Positions 1-9,484 are shown, counted from the first letter of the stretch. The stretch is 64,000 bases of DNA from Fluctibacter halophilus (GCF_020687825.1 NZ_JAJEWP010000001.1:1334998-1398997), one strand, 5' to 3'. Program-made: numbers and translations. Notes: generated by a model not told the origin, from the sequence alone.

Positions 1-178
1 CATCCAGTACCACCATCAACACATCATCGCGCTGTTGCCAGGCGCGCAGCTGAGGCAGCAACAATGCCACCATATCACTGCCGAGGGCGTTCAGGGCTTT
101 GGGTTTATTCAGCGTGGCAACAGCAATCCGATGACCTGAAACCGTCGAATGCTCGTCAAACACTACACAATCGGTCAT
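1..178 (-). CDS. 3-hydroxyisobutyryl-CoA hydrolase / enoyl-CoA hydratase family, N-terminal part (cut by left edge)
   Basis: Only the first 59 codons lie in the window, read leftward from an ATG at 178 that has a GGGGGAT ribosome site 2-8 bases upstream. The peptide begins MTDCVVFDEHSTVSGHR and contains ATLNKPKALNAL, the first conserved segment of the crotonase fold. The later AWQQRDDVLMVVLD fits the 3-hydroxyisobutyryl-CoA hydrolase branch better than plain hydratases. It starts 9 bases after the stop of the acyl-CoA dehydrogenase gene, in an apparent mmsA-led valine-degradation operon, where this enzyme would release 3-hydroxyisobutyrate from its CoA ester. The catalytic part lies outside the window, so a hydratase cannot be excluded. 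Confidence 0.75.
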   Translation of the reverse strand, partial: MTDCVVFDEHSTVSGHRIAVATLNKPKALNALGSDMVALLLPQLRAWQQRDDVLMVVLD

Positions 179-187
179 GCATCCCCC

Positions 188-1345
188 TTATAAAATATCA
201 CCAGCACCCTCGGCCAGCAGACGACGACCGATGATGACGCGCATGATCTCATTGGTACCTTCAAGGATTTGATGCACCCGCACATCACGCACCATGCGCT
301 CTAACGGGTACTCCTGAATATAGCCATAGCCGCCGTGCAATTGCAGCGCCTCATTACACACCTTGAAGCCAACATCAGTGGCGAAGCGTTTTGCCATGGC
401 ACAATAAGCGGTCTTTTCAGGGTCGTCATTGTCCAGTTTAAACGCCGCTAAGCGCACCATTTGCCGCGCGGCAACCAGTTCAGTGGCCATGTCGGCCAGT
501 TTGAACTGCAAAGCCTGAAACGCTGCCAGTGGCTTACCAAACTGGGTACGTTCTTGCAGATACGCCCGCGCAGTGTCTAACGCTTGCTGAGCCGTTCCCA
601 AAGAACAGGTGGCGATATTGATCCGACCGCCGTCCAGACCTTTCATGGCAAATTTAAACCCTTCGCCTTCGTTGCCGAGCAGATGGTCGACGGGAATACG
701 CACATTGTCGAACGTGACCAAACGGGTGGGTTGGGCATTCCAACCCATTTTTTCTTCTGCCTTACCGTAGATAATGCCGTCGGTATCCGCCGGTACAACG
801 ACCGCGGAGATACCAGCAGGTCCTTCGCCGCCCGTACGCACCATCACCACCAGTACGTCGGTTTCACCGGCGCCGGAGATAAACATTTTGGAACCATTGA
901 TCACGTATTCATCACCGTCGCGTTTAGCACTGGTGCGCAGCGACGCGGCATCAGAACCACTGCCCGGCTCGGTCAGGCAATAGGACGCCAGCTTCTCACC
1001 GGTGACCAGTGTCGGGCACCACGCCTGACGCACAGCCTCGGTTCCCCAACTGGCGATCATCCAGGTTGCCATATTGTGTATGGTCATCATTGCCGTGGTG
1101 GCGGTACAACCGGTAGCCAGTTGTTCGAAAATGATCGAGGAGTCCAGTCGGGACAGGCCCAGGCCACCCTCTGATTCAGGGGTGTACAAACCGCAAAAAC
1201 CCAATTCGCCGGCCCGTTGGATGACATCCTTGGGAAAATGGTGTTCTTTGTCCCAACGAGCAGCGTTGGGGGCCAATTCCTGATCAGCAAACTGGCGGGC
1301 AGCGTCAGCAAAGGCAAGTTGATCTTCAGTAAGCTCAAAATTCAT
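188..1345 (-). CDS. Acyl-CoA dehydrogenase, probably isobutyryl-CoA dehydrogenase of valine catabolism
   Basis: A 385-residue FAD flavoenzyme of normal length that would oxidise isobutyryl-CoA to methacrylyl-CoA, passing electrons to ETF. Visible family signatures are YCLTEPGSGSDAASL in the middle domain and the C-terminal QLHGGYGYIQEYPLERMVRD followed by HQILEGTNEIMR, whose Glu is in the catalytic-base position of short-chain acyl-CoA dehydrogenases. I take ATG 1345 as start because AGGA lies 7 bases upstream; a TTG two codons earlier is less good. It sits 71 bases downstream of mmsA and 9 bases ahead of the hydrolase gene, so all three look co-transcribed. The substrate is inferred from this context; 2-methyl-branched acyl-CoA generally is possible. 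Confidence 0.85.
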   Translation of the reverse strand: MNFELTEDQLAFADAARQFADQELAPNAARWDKEHHFPKDVIQRAGELGFCGLYTPESEGGLGLSRLDSSIIFEQLATGCTATTAMMTIHNMATWMIASWGTEAVRQAWCPTLVTGEKLASYCLTEPGSGSDAASLRTSAKRDGDEYVINGSKMFISGAGETDVLVVMVRTGGEGPAGISAVVVPADTDGIIYGKAEEKMGWNAQPTRLVTFDNVRIPVDHLLGNEGEGFKFAMKGLDGGRINIATCSLGTAQQALDTARAYLQERTQFGKPLAAFQALQFKLADMATELVAARQMVRLAAFKLDNDDPEKTAYCAMAKRFATDVGFKVCNEALQLHGGYGYIQEYPLERMVRDVRVHQILEGTNEIMRVIIGRRLLAEGAGDIL

Positions 1346-1416
1346 AGTCAATCCTGTCTCTTTAACAGCAAACGGCGGGCCCCAGGACCCACCGTTGTCA
1401 ATTCAGTCATTACGCC

Positions 1417-2907
1417 TTAGCGCAGATTAATCGTCATGTTAGGCCCTTTCGGGATATCGTCTTCGAACCAACGGGCGGTAATGGTTTTGGTTTCTGAGTA
1501 GAAACGAATCGCCTGTTTACCGTAGGCGTGCAGATCGCCGAAGAACGAGTTTTTCCAACCGGTAAAGGAGAAAAACGGTAACGGAACAGGGATAGGAACA
1601 TTGATCCCCACCTGACCTACTTCCACTTCATGCTGATATTTACGTGCTGCAGCACCACTGGCAGTGAAGATTGACGTACCATTGCCGTACGGGTTGCGGT
1701 TAACCAAAGCGATGGCCTCTTCGAGGGTATCCACGGTCACACAACACAACACCGGACCAAAAATTTCCTGCTGGTAAATGGCCATCTCTTCTGTCACATC
1801 GGTGAACAACGTCGGGCCAACCCAGTTTCCGCTTTCATAGCCTTCAACAGTGCAATCAGAACCGTCCAACAGGCAGGTTGCCCCTTCGTCTTTGCCCTGC
1901 TGAATCATCGACAATACCCGCGCTTTGGCTTGAGGGCTGATCAACGGGCCATAGCCGGCTGACTCATCATTCCACAATCCGGGTTTCACTGTACGTAACT
2001 GCTCCGTCAGTTCTTCGATCCAGTCTTTGCTGTCGCCGACGAACACGGCCACGGAAATGGCCATACAGCGTTGACCAGCAGCACCCACTGACGCACCAAC
2101 CAGGTTACTGATCACTTGTGCCTTATTCGCATCGGGCATAATTACAGAGTGATTCTTGGCGCCGGCAAAACACTGTGCACGTTTCATGTTGTCGGTCGCA
2201 GTACGGTAGATGTGTTGACCGACTGGCACTGAACCGACAAACGAAACCGCTTTGATGTCCGGGTGGGTCAGCAGATGGTTTACCTGATCTTTGCCACCGT
2301 GTACCACGTTCAGGACACCTTTGGGCGCTCCGGCCTGCTGGAACAGTTCCGCCAGACGTATCGGTGTCATTGGATCCTGCTCAGACGGTTTCAACACAAA
2401 GGTATTGCCACAGGCAATCGCCATCGGGAACATCCACAGCGGGATCATGGCCGGGAAGTTAAACGGCGTGATCCCTACACACACGCCCAGCGGCTGAATG
2501 TAGCTGTAAGTATCAATACCCCGGGCGACGTTTTCTGCTGTTTCCCCCATCATCAGTGCCGGCACATTCATCGCTTGCTCAACCACTTCAATACCACGCC
2601 ACACATCACCTTTGGCATCGGCAAACGTTTTACCGGTTTCTTTGGCAAGGATTTCAGCCAGTTCGTCATGGTGTTCTTTCAGCAACTGCTGATAACGCAT
2701 CATCACCCGCGCCCGCTCCGGCAGCGCAACTTCTTTCCAGGTTTCAAATGCCGCCTTGGCACTGGCGATGGCACGTTCCATTTCGCTGTCGGTAGCACAG
2801 GGGGCCTTGGCAATCACGCTATTGTCAGCCGGGTTGGTAACATCAATGAATTGCTGGCTCTGTGACGGTAAGAATTCTCCGTCAATCAATAAGGGTACAT
2901 TTTTCAT
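1417..2907 (-). CDS. mmsA: Methylmalonate-semialdehyde dehydrogenase (CoA-acylating)
   Basis: A 496-residue aldehyde dehydrogenase that converts methylmalonate or malonate semialdehyde to propionyl- or acetyl-CoA with NAD+ and CoA, the last step of valine catabolism. The protein starts [12 protein letters not shown], has the Rossmann segment [31 protein letters not shown] and the nucleophile in [11 protein letters not shown] (Cys near 281), and ends with the family-typical [20 protein letters not shown]. The frame stays open upstream to 3111, but homology begins at ATG 2907, which has AAAGG about 8 bases before it. A LiuR-like palindrome lies 61-78 bases upstream of the start. It is the first gene of the leftward operon. 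Confidence 0.95.
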   Translation of the reverse strand: MKNVPLLIDGEFLPSQSQQFIDVTNPADNSVIAKAPCATDSEMERAIASAKAAFETWKEVALPERARVMMRYQQLLKEHHDELAEILAKETGKTFADAKGDVWRGIEVVEQAMNVPALMMGETAENVARGIDTYSYIQPLGVCVGITPFNFPAMIPLWMFPMAIACGNTFVLKPSEQDPMTPIRLAELFQQAGAPKGVLNVVHGGKDQVNHLLTHPDIKAVSFVGSVPVGQHIYRTATDNMKRAQCFAGAKNHSVIMPDANKAQVISNLVGASVGAAGQRCMAISVAVFVGDSKDWIEELTEQLRTVKPGLWNDESAGYGPLISPQAKARVLSMIQQGKDEGATCLLDGSDCTVEGYESGNWVGPTLFTDVTEEMAIYQQEIFGPVLCCVTVDTLEEAIALVNRNPYGNGTSIFTASGAAARKYQHEVEVGQVGINVPIPVPLPFFSFTGWKNSFFGDLHAYGKQAIRFYSETKTITARWFEDDIPKGPNMTINLR

Positions 2908-2967
2908 GGGAAACCTTTGCAGTGTGTCGCTGTTAATGAATTGTAAGGCAGTACAGGCAGTTTTAAC

Positions 2968-2985
2968 CTTAACGTTAACGTAAAG
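2968..2985 (-). promoter_or_regulatory. LiuR-like operator upstream of mmsA
   Basis: On the minus strand this reads CTTTACGTTAACGTTAAG, an imperfect palindrome. Its first 12 bases, CTTTACGTTAAC, are identical to a site between the thiolase gene and liuR at 7801-7812. LiuR is the established MerR-type repressor of branched-chain acid catabolism in gammaproteobacteria and binds this kind of TTTACGTnnACGTAAA sequence. A TACAAT -10-like hexamer follows about 26 bases downstream on the minus strand. The control of mmsA by LiuR is inferred. Confidence 0.65.
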
Positions 2986-3130
2986 TAAAGCCTTAACAGG
3001 TCGAATGTCCAGAATCACTGTAAGTTTCCTTTTACAATGGCGGTAATTTAATCGACCAATACAAAGCCTATAGGCGAACGTAACTTTGCTTGCTATGCTG
3101 TCTTCAAGCACCAGTAGGAAGCGGGATCAC

Positions 3131-4798
3131 GTGACGGTGGAGAAACACAAGGTCAACATTGCAGTCGTGGAAGACAATGGAATGGCCAGAACCAATCTGC
3201 GTAACCATTTGTTGGAAATGGATTTTGAAGGTGTGCACTGCTTTACCCATGGTCGGGAGCTGCGTCGCGACCTGAAACGCCGGCGCTACGATTTGGTATT
3301 GATGGACTTTCACCTGGGTGACAATAAAAACGGCGTAGAGGTTATTCAGGATCTGCAAAAGGAAGGCCTGTTGAAATACTCAACGTGCCTGGTATTCATC
3401 ACCTCAGACCGATTACCCATGATCATCGGACAAATTGTGGATATCCACCCTGATGATCTGGTGATCAAACCCTATACCATCAAAACCCTCGGCCGTACGA
3501 TTTTCAATGCACTGAACATTAATCGTACCTTGCGCCCTGTGTTGCGCAACATGGACGAGGGAGACTTTGAAGAGGCACTTCACCAGCTCGACATCATTGA
3601 AGAAAAAGAGCTGCTGCCAAAATCACGCACCAACCTGACCAAACTGCGCGCCCGCTTGCTGCTTAAGCTCAAACGTTTTAGCGAAGCCAGCGAGTTGTAC
3701 AAATCGGTACTCGAACAATCTGACAAGGTCATTTGGGCCAAATGGGGCCTGATACACGCCCAATACCTGGCTGGCGAAACCGATATCAGCGAGAGCATGT
3801 TGCAAGACATGCTCGGTGCGCACCTGACCAATGATAAAGCCTGTGAGTGGCTGGCGCGTATCGCAATTGGCAAGAAGCAATACAGCCGTGCCGAAGAATA
3901 CATGGAGCAAATCAAGGAAGGTGCCCTGTCGCTGGCCGCAGCGAAGCTAAAAGCTTACCTGTATCAAATCCAGGACAAAATGGACGAAGCCATCAGTCTG
4001 CTTGAACGTCGACGGGAAGCGAGCCGCCACGTGCGCGAAAAATTTGCCGAGTTGTCCCTTGAACTGGCCCGTTGTTATCTGAGTCTGGCAGAAAGCAGAG
4101 CCATGAACGAGCGCGACAAACCGTTGCAGGTAGCGCGCTTCCTGATTGGCTCCGCAGGCCGCCGTTTTGTGGATGACAATCTGGAATTGAAGCGCCATTA
4201 CATGAACATTCTTGCTGCAATTTTGGAGGGCAATCTGGAAAGAGCCCATGAACTGTTGCAAAAAGAAGAGATGACCGACTTGCAGGAAGCGGATGTCTCC
4301 ACCATGTCCGATGCCATTCGGGCCTGGCTGGGTGTGGGTGACGAGAAAAAAGCCGCGCAAATTCTGTTCGATTGTGAAGAAAAATTGCAACACATCGAGG
4401 ATCTGACCGAAAAAACCATGTCCTCAATGATGATCAATAAATCCGAGGAAAGTCTCGGCGCCCGACGCCCACGGGCGCTCAAATTCAACAAAGAAGGGCT
4501 GTCACTGCACGGTGCACAACGCTTCGATGAAGCGGTTGACTACTTTTACCAGGCCTACATCCTGTTTCCTAAAGAATCCGCTTTTGGCTTGAACCTGTTA
4601 CAAAGCATGGTAGAAGCTCGCATCGCACGGCACAAAAACATCCGCACCCTGCGACTCTACAACGAACTGGGCGCAAGGGATTTGTCAGAAGGCAACCGCC
4701 AGCGTCTTCAGGATATCAGTGTCAAAATCGAACAGGACAGAGATGCTTACGTTGACGCTGATGCCCCCCCTGCCGATGAGTTCGGCGAAGTGCGCTAA
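3131..4798 (+). CDS. Response regulator: CheY-like receiver fused to a long TPR-type helical region
   Basis: A 555-residue cytoplasmic protein. Residues about 5-125 form a receiver domain: acidic pair in VVEDNGMAR, phospho-acceptor Asp in LVLMDFHLGD, Thr/Ser in LVFITSDR and Lys in LVIKPYT. The rest is repeated helical hairpins of TPR type, with Ala and Leu spacing such as RLLLKLKRFSEASELYKSVL. There is no DNA-binding or enzymatic output domain, so output is probably by protein contact. I choose GTG 3131 because AGTAGGAAG precedes it; ATG 3095 and TTG 3086 lack a ribosome site. No histidine kinase is adjacent. It converges on the next gene and overlaps it by 4 bases. The specific role is unknown. 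Confidence 0.8.
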   Translation: MTVEKHKVNIAVVEDNGMARTNLRNHLLEMDFEGVHCFTHGRELRRDLKRRRYDLVLMDFHLGDNKNGVEVIQDLQKEGLLKYSTCLVFITSDRLPMIIGQIVDIHPDDLVIKPYTIKTLGRTIFNALNINRTLRPVLRNMDEGDFEEALHQLDIIEEKELLPKSRTNLTKLRARLLLKLKRFSEASELYKSVLEQSDKVIWAKWGLIHAQYLAGETDISESMLQDMLGAHLTNDKACEWLARIAIGKKQYSRAEEYMEQIKEGALSLAAAKLKAYLYQIQDKMDEAISLLERRREASRHVREKFAELSLELARCYLSLAESRAMNERDKPLQVARFLIGSAGRRFVDDNLELKRHYMNILAAILEGNLERAHELLQKEEMTDLQEADVSTMSDAIRAWLGVGDEKKAAQILFDCEEKLQHIEDLTEKTMSSMMINKSEESLGARRPRALKFNKEGLSLHGAQRFDEAVDYFYQAYILFPKESAFGLNLLQSMVEARIARHKNIRTLRLYNELGARDLSEGNRQRLQDISVKIEQDRDAYVDADAPPADEFGEVR

Positions 4799-6249
4799 TC
4801 AGCCACCTTAACACAGTTACGACCGGCCATTTTCGCTTGATACATCGCGGCGTCGGCACGATCAAACCAAGCAATAAACCCCTCATTGTGATGATACTGG
4901 GCCACGCCAAAACTGCAGGTTGGCTGAATACCCTGCGGCATATCACTGCGTTCAAGGCGTTCACGTAAACGCTCTGCCAGGATGTTCGCAGATGCAAGAT
5001 CGGATTGAGGACACAGGATCAGAAACTCCTCGCCGCCCCAACGTCCCAGCGTATCGATTTCACGTATCGCCTCGCGTACCGTCTCCGCCACATGCTGTAA
5101 TACCGCGTCGCCAACACTGTGACCGTGGGCATCATTGACCGCTTTGAACAAATCAACATCGAACAGGATCAAACTGGCCTGCATGTCAGTGAAGCGTTGC
5201 AGACGAACGATTTCCTGCTCACAACGCTGCAACAGGTAATGGCGGTTATACAGATCGGTCAACGGATCGTGGGTGGACAGAAACGCCAGGGTTTCGTTCT
5301 TCTCCAGTAACTCGTCCTGTAACTCTTCCAGCATGCGGTTTTTACTCTCAAGCAGCCGGTTGTAGCGGGACACATGGTGGTTGCGCCAGGCAATCAATAC
5401 CAGCAACGCAACAAAACCGCCCAATAGTGGCCAAACGAAGCGATAGTCCCACTGATCCACTACCCGTGCGTTATGCCATTGCTTGAATATTTCGGCGTGC
5501 TTATCCTCATCAATGTCAGCGATTGCTGCGTTTAAGGCAGTCAGCAAACCGGCGTGTTTTGTTATCAGTGCCATGCGCAGAGCGTCATGGGGCGGTGCCA
5601 GACCACTGATCTGTAAGTTGCGGAACCCAAACCGTTGGATTTGGCTTGACACCGACAGCATCGAACCGACCATCACGTCAATTTCGCCGGCATTCAACAA
5701 CTGGAGTCCTTCTGTTTCGCTGGCCAGCTCACGCAAGCGAATATCAGGGTAATGCCGGGCAACAATCTCTGCATGTCGATAGCCGTCAACCACCCCGAGC
5801 AACAAATCATGAATATCAGAATAACCTGCGATAAAGCCCTGTTGCTGACGGGTAACAAACACATTGGTGGCACTGAAAATCGGATCGGTAAACACCAGGT
5901 ATTTGCGTCGATCGGGGGTCATATTGGCAAACAGGGTCGCATCGCATTGGCCCTGTTGCAGCAATCTCAGGGTGTGCTGCCAACTGTCAGTCGGGAGCAA
6001 GCTGAATTGAATACCGGTTTTGTCCCGTAGCAGCGCCAGGTAGTCTGCTGAAATTCCCACATGTCGGCCGTTTTGCAGACCTTCATAGGGTAACCAGTCC
6101 GGATCGATACAGTACTGCAGGGTCGTCTCCTGCACAGCATTTTGCGCAAACACCCATGACGGCACGACTAAAAACGGCGCGCTTGCCAGTACCAGTAAAG
6201 CGGTCAACGGTGTACGCAATGTCACAGTACCTGTAAGAAATGTCAGCAT
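4795..6249 (-). CDS. Membrane diguanylate cyclase with periplasmic SBP_bac_3 sensor domain
   Basis: 484 residues: an N-terminal signal segment ending WVFAQ, a periplasmic domain of about 220 residues like amino-acid-binding proteins (bac_3 type, from YCIDPDWLPYEG), one membrane helix near 270-290 (VWPLLGGFVALLVLIAW), a short coiled coil with EELQDELLEKNETL, and a C-terminal GGDEF domain. The catalytic loop is GRWGGEEF with metal Asp in LFDVDLFK, and REID lies exactly five residues before GGEEF, so a product-inhibition I-site is present. It should make c-di-GMP in response to a bound solute. ATG 6249 has no clear ribosome site; GTG at 6225 with ACAGG upstream also gives a good signal peptide. 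Confidence 0.88.
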   Translation of the reverse strand: MLTFLTGTVTLRTPLTALLVLASAPFLVVPSWVFAQNAVQETTLQYCIDPDWLPYEGLQNGRHVGISADYLALLRDKTGIQFSLLPTDSWQHTLRLLQQGQCDATLFANMTPDRRKYLVFTDPIFSATNVFVTRQQQGFIAGYSDIHDLLLGVVDGYRHAEIVARHYPDIRLRELASETEGLQLLNAGEIDVMVGSMLSVSSQIQRFGFRNLQISGLAPPHDALRMALITKHAGLLTALNAAIADIDEDKHAEIFKQWHNARVVDQWDYRFVWPLLGGFVALLVLIAWRNHHVSRYNRLLESKNRMLEELQDELLEKNETLAFLSTHDPLTDLYNRHYLLQRCEQEIVRLQRFTDMQASLILFDVDLFKAVNDAHGHSVGDAVLQHVAETVREAIREIDTLGRWGGEEFLILCPQSDLASANILAERLRERLERSDMPQGIQPTCSFGVAQYHHNEGFIAWFDRADAAMYQAKMAGRNCVKVAD

Positions 6250-6432
6250 TGAGTATGTGCAAACTTTGCGAGATTTACAAATATCTACAACGTGATCAGT
6301 AAGTTACATCTTATAGATGGTCCCAGGCATAAGCAGCGTCGACATAGCGTCGGCGTGATGTGTATAGAATCCTCTCCAGCCAGCTTATGTTCGCTAGCCA
6401 CGATGGACCGCACTGCACAGCGTCAGGAGAAT

Positions 6433-6466
6433 AAAAAAACGCGGCACAAAGGGCCGCGTTTTTAAA
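6433..6466 (-). terminator. Rho-independent terminator of the thiolase gene
   Basis: The arms AAAACGCGGC (6436-6445) and GCCGCGTTTT (6453-6462) pair perfectly around a 7-base loop. The A run at 6433-6439 gives a U tract for leftward transcripts, and the T run on the other side could serve rightward ones. It lies 17 bases beyond the thiolase stop codon. Confidence 0.85.
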
Positions 6467-6482
6467 TCACAAGGGGTGTCTG

Positions 6483-7658
6483 TTAACAGCGTTCAATCGC
6501 GATCGCCGTTGCTTCACCGCCACCAATACACAACGACGCGACACCTTTGTTAAGTCCTTTGTTGATCAACGCATGCAACAAGGTAACGATCAAACGCGCG
6601 CCAGAGGCGCCAATGGGATGGCCCAGAGCACAGGCGCCACCATTAACGTTTACCTTGGCGTGATCCAAACCGAGCTTATTGATCGCCAGCATCGTTACCA
6701 TGGCAAAGGCTTCGTTGATTTCAAACAGGTCTACGTCACCCGCTTGCCAACCGGTTTTCTCAAACAGCTTTTGCATCGCACCCACCGGCGCAACGGTGAA
6801 GTCGGCCGGTTTCATCGCATGGGTGCTGTGGCCGACGATTTTTGCCAACGGCTTCAAACCTAACGCGTCGGCCCGGGCCTGAGACATGACCACCAATGCA
6901 GCAGCACCATCCGAGATAGAACTGGAGTTGGCAGCCGTCACAGTACCGTCCTTTTTAAATGCAGGACGCAAGCTGGGAATTTTTTCCGGACGTGCTGAAC
7001 CAGGGCCCTCATCGGTATCCACAACCGTATCGCCTTTACGACCTGAAACGGTTACCGGGGTGATTTCCTCGGCAAACGCACCACTGTAAATCGCATGTTG
7101 CGCACGACGTAACGACTCCAGTGCATACTCATCCATGGCTTCACGACCAATACCCTCCTCGTCGGCCGTCGCCTGGGCAAAGCAGCCCATGGCCTGACCA
7201 TCATAGGCGTTTTCCAAGCCATCCAGCATCATATGATCCAGCACCTGTCCGTGTCCCATACGATAGCCGCCACGAGCCTTTGGCAACAGGTACGGTGCAT
7301 TACTCATGCTTTCCATACCGCCAGCAACAACCGCTTGGGCGCTACCAGCCTTGATCAGGTCGTGGGCCAGCATGACCGCTTTCATGCCCGAACCACACAC
7401 CTTATTGATGGTGGTAACGCTGGCGGATAGCGGCAACTCTGCCCCCAGCGCAGCTTGTCGTGCGGGAGACTGTCCAAGGCCAGCAGGCAACACACAGCCC
7501 ATGATCACTTCATCAATCTGACTGGCATCGACACCGTCCATCGCAGCGCGGATTGCTTCAGACCCAAGCTCGGTGGCCGTTTTGGCAGACAGTCCACCCA
7601 TAAAACCACCCATCGCCGTGCGTTTGGCCGCCACAATCACAATGGCATCGTTACTCAT
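6483..7658 (-). CDS. Acetyl-CoA C-acetyltransferase (thiolase II)
   Basis: A 391-residue thiolase that would cleave acetoacetyl-CoA to two acetyl-CoA, or catalyse the reverse. It shows the acyl-accepting Cys in NKVCGSGMKAV, the FEINEAFA loop, the catalytic His in GGACALGHPIGASG and the second Cys in SLCIGGGEA near the C-terminus. Start ATG 7658 has AGGAG 8 bases upstream. It is divergent from liuR and shares its operator region. Acetoacetate from HMG-CoA lyase, once activated, would feed this enzyme, so the placement suits leucine breakdown. It has its own strong terminator. An AtoB/PhaA role in other pathways is also possible. Confidence 0.92.
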   Translation of the reverse strand: MSNDAIVIVAAKRTAMGGFMGGLSAKTATELGSEAIRAAMDGVDASQIDEVIMGCVLPAGLGQSPARQAALGAELPLSASVTTINKVCGSGMKAVMLAHDLIKAGSAQAVVAGGMESMSNAPYLLPKARGGYRMGHGQVLDHMMLDGLENAYDGQAMGCFAQATADEEGIGREAMDEYALESLRRAQHAIYSGAFAEEITPVTVSGRKGDTVVDTDEGPGSARPEKIPSLRPAFKKDGTVTAANSSSISDGAAALVVMSQARADALGLKPLAKIVGHSTHAMKPADFTVAPVGAMQKLFEKTGWQAGDVDLFEINEAFAMVTMLAINKLGLDHAKVNVNGGACALGHPIGASGARLIVTLLHALINKGLNKGVASLCIGGGEATAIAIERC

Positions 7659-7794
7659 CTCTATCTCCTAACAAGTTATGGTATGCCGTCCCCGGCGGGG
7701 TCAACAGCATAAGTCAGCGTACAGGAAAGTGAACATAAGACTTTGGTGCTGTGCTGACAAATTTCCAGCAGTTGTTGACGGCTTGTAAGTGTTA

Positions 7795-7836
7795 CTTTAC
7801 CTTTACGTTAACTTACACCTTACGTAAACGTAAAGT
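7795..7836. promoter_or_regulatory. LiuR-like operator region between thiolase gene and liuR
   Basis: Two related elements lie side by side: CTTTACGTTAACTTAC (7801-7816) and CTTACGTAAACGTAAAG (7819-7835). The first shares CTTTACGTTAAC with the site upstream of mmsA; the second is a near-perfect palindrome around TACGTAAACGTA. One site for each divergent transcript is the simplest reading. For liuR, TTACAC (7813-7818) and TACTTT (7836-7841) are possible -35 and -10 hexamers 17 bases apart that straddle the second palindrome, as MerR-family operators often do. Confidence 0.7.
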
Positions 7837-7876
7837 ACTTTTATGCTGAACACGGCAGTCCATGAGAACAATAACA

Positions 7877-8263
7877 ATGAGTGAACAGACGTACAGTATT
7901 GGCGAATTGGCCAAAGCCTTTGATATCACCCCCCGTTCCATCCGCTTCTACGAGGAACAGGGGTTGGTTTCTCCCGAACGCAATGGTCAGACCCGCATTT
8001 ATCACAAAAAAGACAGGGTCCGCCTCAAACTGATCCTGCGCGGCAAGCGCCTGGGGTTCTCGCTGGCAGAAACCAAGACCCTGTTCCACTTGTACGACAG
8101 CCACCAGAATTCCGAAGCTCAGTTGGAAAAGATGTTGCAACTGACCGAACAAAAACGCGATGTGCTGAATCAGCAGTTGGAGGACATCAAGATGTTGATG
8201 GCCGAGCTGGATGATGTTGAAGCACGTTGTAAAGAAGAACTAGCTGAATTAAAACGAGGATAA
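7877..8263 (+). CDS. liuR: MerR-family regulator of leucine/isovalerate catabolism
   Basis: A 128-residue protein (133 if ATG 7862 is used). The N-terminus is a MerR winged helix, [25 protein letters not shown], followed by the wing residues [11 protein letters not shown] and a long dimerisation helix rich in Glu, Lys and Leu. No effector-binding cysteine cluster is present, unlike metal-sensing MerR members, which fits LiuR. It is the first gene of the liu operon, 4 bases before liuA, and lies next to two palindromic operators, so autoregulation is likely. Neither ATG has a strong ribosome site; the shorter form is chosen by similarity to other LiuR N-termini. Confidence 0.9.
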   Translation: MSEQTYSIGELAKAFDITPRSIRFYEEQGLVSPERNGQTRIYHKKDRVRLKLILRGKRLGFSLAETKTLFHLYDSHQNSEAQLEKMLQLTEQKRDVLNQQLEDIKMLMAELDDVEARCKEELAELKRG

Positions 8264-8267
8264 CCCC

Positions 8268-9437
8268 ATGCATGCACCGTACCCTACCCTGAACTTCGGC
8301 TTAGGCGAAGACATCGATATGCTGCGTGACCATGTCTACAACTTTGCGCAAAACGAAATTGCTCCGCTGGCCGAGAAGGCCGACGAGAACAACGCATTCC
8401 CCAACGAACTGTGGCCCAAATTGGGCGAAATGGGCCTGCTGGGTATTACTGTTTCCGAACAGTACGGCGGTTCAGACATGGGCTATCTGGCACACACCAT
8501 TGCCATGGAAGAAGTCAGCCGAGCCTCCGCTGGTATCGGCCTGAGCTACGGCGCGCATTCGAATCTGTGTGTCAACCAGATTTACCGTAACGGCAACGAC
8601 GCACAGCGTGAAAAATACCTGCCCAAACTGGTCTCTGGTGAGCATATTGGTGCACTGGCAATGAGCGAGCCAAATGCCGGTTCTGACGTGGTCAGCATGA
8701 AGCTTCGGGCCGAGAAAAAAGGCGACGTTTACGTCCTCAACGGCAACAAGATGTGGATCACCAACGGCCCGGATGCTGACACCTTTGTCATCTATGCTAA
8801 AACCGACATCAATGCTGGTCCTCGTGGCATTTCTGCGTTCATCGTTGAGCGGGGAACGCCGGGCTTCACTCAGGCACAAAAGCTGGACAAGCTGGGCATG
8901 CGCTCCTCAAACACCTGTGAGTTGGTGTTTGAAGACTGCGAAGTGCCAGCCGAAAACATCATGGGCAATGAAGGGGATGGCGTTCGTATCCTGATGAGTG
9001 GCCTGGATTACGAGCGTCTGGTGCTGTCCGGTGGTCCACTGGGTATCATGCAGTCCTGCATGGATATCGTTGTACCGTACATTCATGATCGTAAGCAGTT
9101 CGGACAGTCGATCGGGGAATTCCAGTTGGTGCAAGGCAAAGTGGCCGATATGTACACCCAAATGAATGCTGCCCGTGCCTACGTTTATGCGGTTGCGCGC
9201 TCTTGCGACCGAGGTGAAACCACCCGTAAAGATGCTGCAGGTGCCATCCTGTATTCCGCCGAACTGGCGACCAAAATGGCCCTCGATGCCATCCAGCTGC
9301 TGGGCGGAAACGGTTACATCAACGAGTACCCCACCGGACGTTTGCTGCGTGATGCCAAGCTGTATGAAATTGGTGCCGGAACATCCGAAATCCGTCGCAT
9401 GCTGATTGGACGCGAATTGTTCAAAGAATCAGCCTAA
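8268..9437 (+). CDS. liuA: Isovaleryl-CoA dehydrogenase
   Basis: A 389-residue acyl-CoA dehydrogenase that oxidises isovaleryl-CoA to 3-methylcrotonyl-CoA, passing electrons to ETF. Two features separate it from other family members: the catalytic Glu lies in [16 protein letters not shown], and the usual C-terminal Glu is replaced, giving [26 protein letters not shown] and [13 protein letters not shown] are family signatures. ATG 8268 has GAGGA about 7 bases upstream and follows liuR by 4 bases. A 14-base-pair hairpin separates it from liuB, so its expression may exceed that of the downstream genes. Confidence 0.96.
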   Translation: MHAPYPTLNFGLGEDIDMLRDHVYNFAQNEIAPLAEKADENNAFPNELWPKLGEMGLLGITVSEQYGGSDMGYLAHTIAMEEVSRASAGIGLSYGAHSNLCVNQIYRNGNDAQREKYLPKLVSGEHIGALAMSEPNAGSDVVSMKLRAEKKGDVYVLNGNKMWITNGPDADTFVIYAKTDINAGPRGISAFIVERGTPGFTQAQKLDKLGMRSSNTCELVFEDCEVPAENIMGNEGDGVRILMSGLDYERLVLSGGPLGIMQSCMDIVVPYIHDRKQFGQSIGEFQLVQGKVADMYTQMNAARAYVYAVARSCDRGETTRKDAAGAILYSAELATKMALDAIQLLGGNGYINEYPTGRLLRDAKLYEIGAGTSEIRRMLIGRELFKESA

Positions 9438-9452
9438 TCTTTAGCGAGTATG

Positions 9453-9484
9453 ATGGCCTCACCGACCACTGTCGGTGAGGTCAT
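9453..9484 (+). terminator. Intergenic hairpin between liuA and liuB (possible attenuator or partial terminator)
   Basis: ATGGCCTCACCGAC (9453-9466) pairs with GTCGGTGAGGTCAT (9471-9484) over 14 positions with one G-U pair and a CACT loop. The downstream TTTT is too short for a standard terminator. Because the genes on both sides belong to one pathway, partial termination or mRNA-end protection is likelier than full termination. The loop and right arm CACTGTCGGTG recur in the hairpin after liuE. Confidence 0.6.

Noticed and set aside
2263-2865. Open frame on the plus strand inside mmsA
   Set aside because: Antisense shadow of a complete dehydrogenase gene; composition rich in His, Arg and Cys.
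2908-3111. N-terminal extension of mmsA up to 3111
   Set aside because: The added residues do not resemble the family, cover the operator-like palindrome, and ATG 2907 has a ribosome site.
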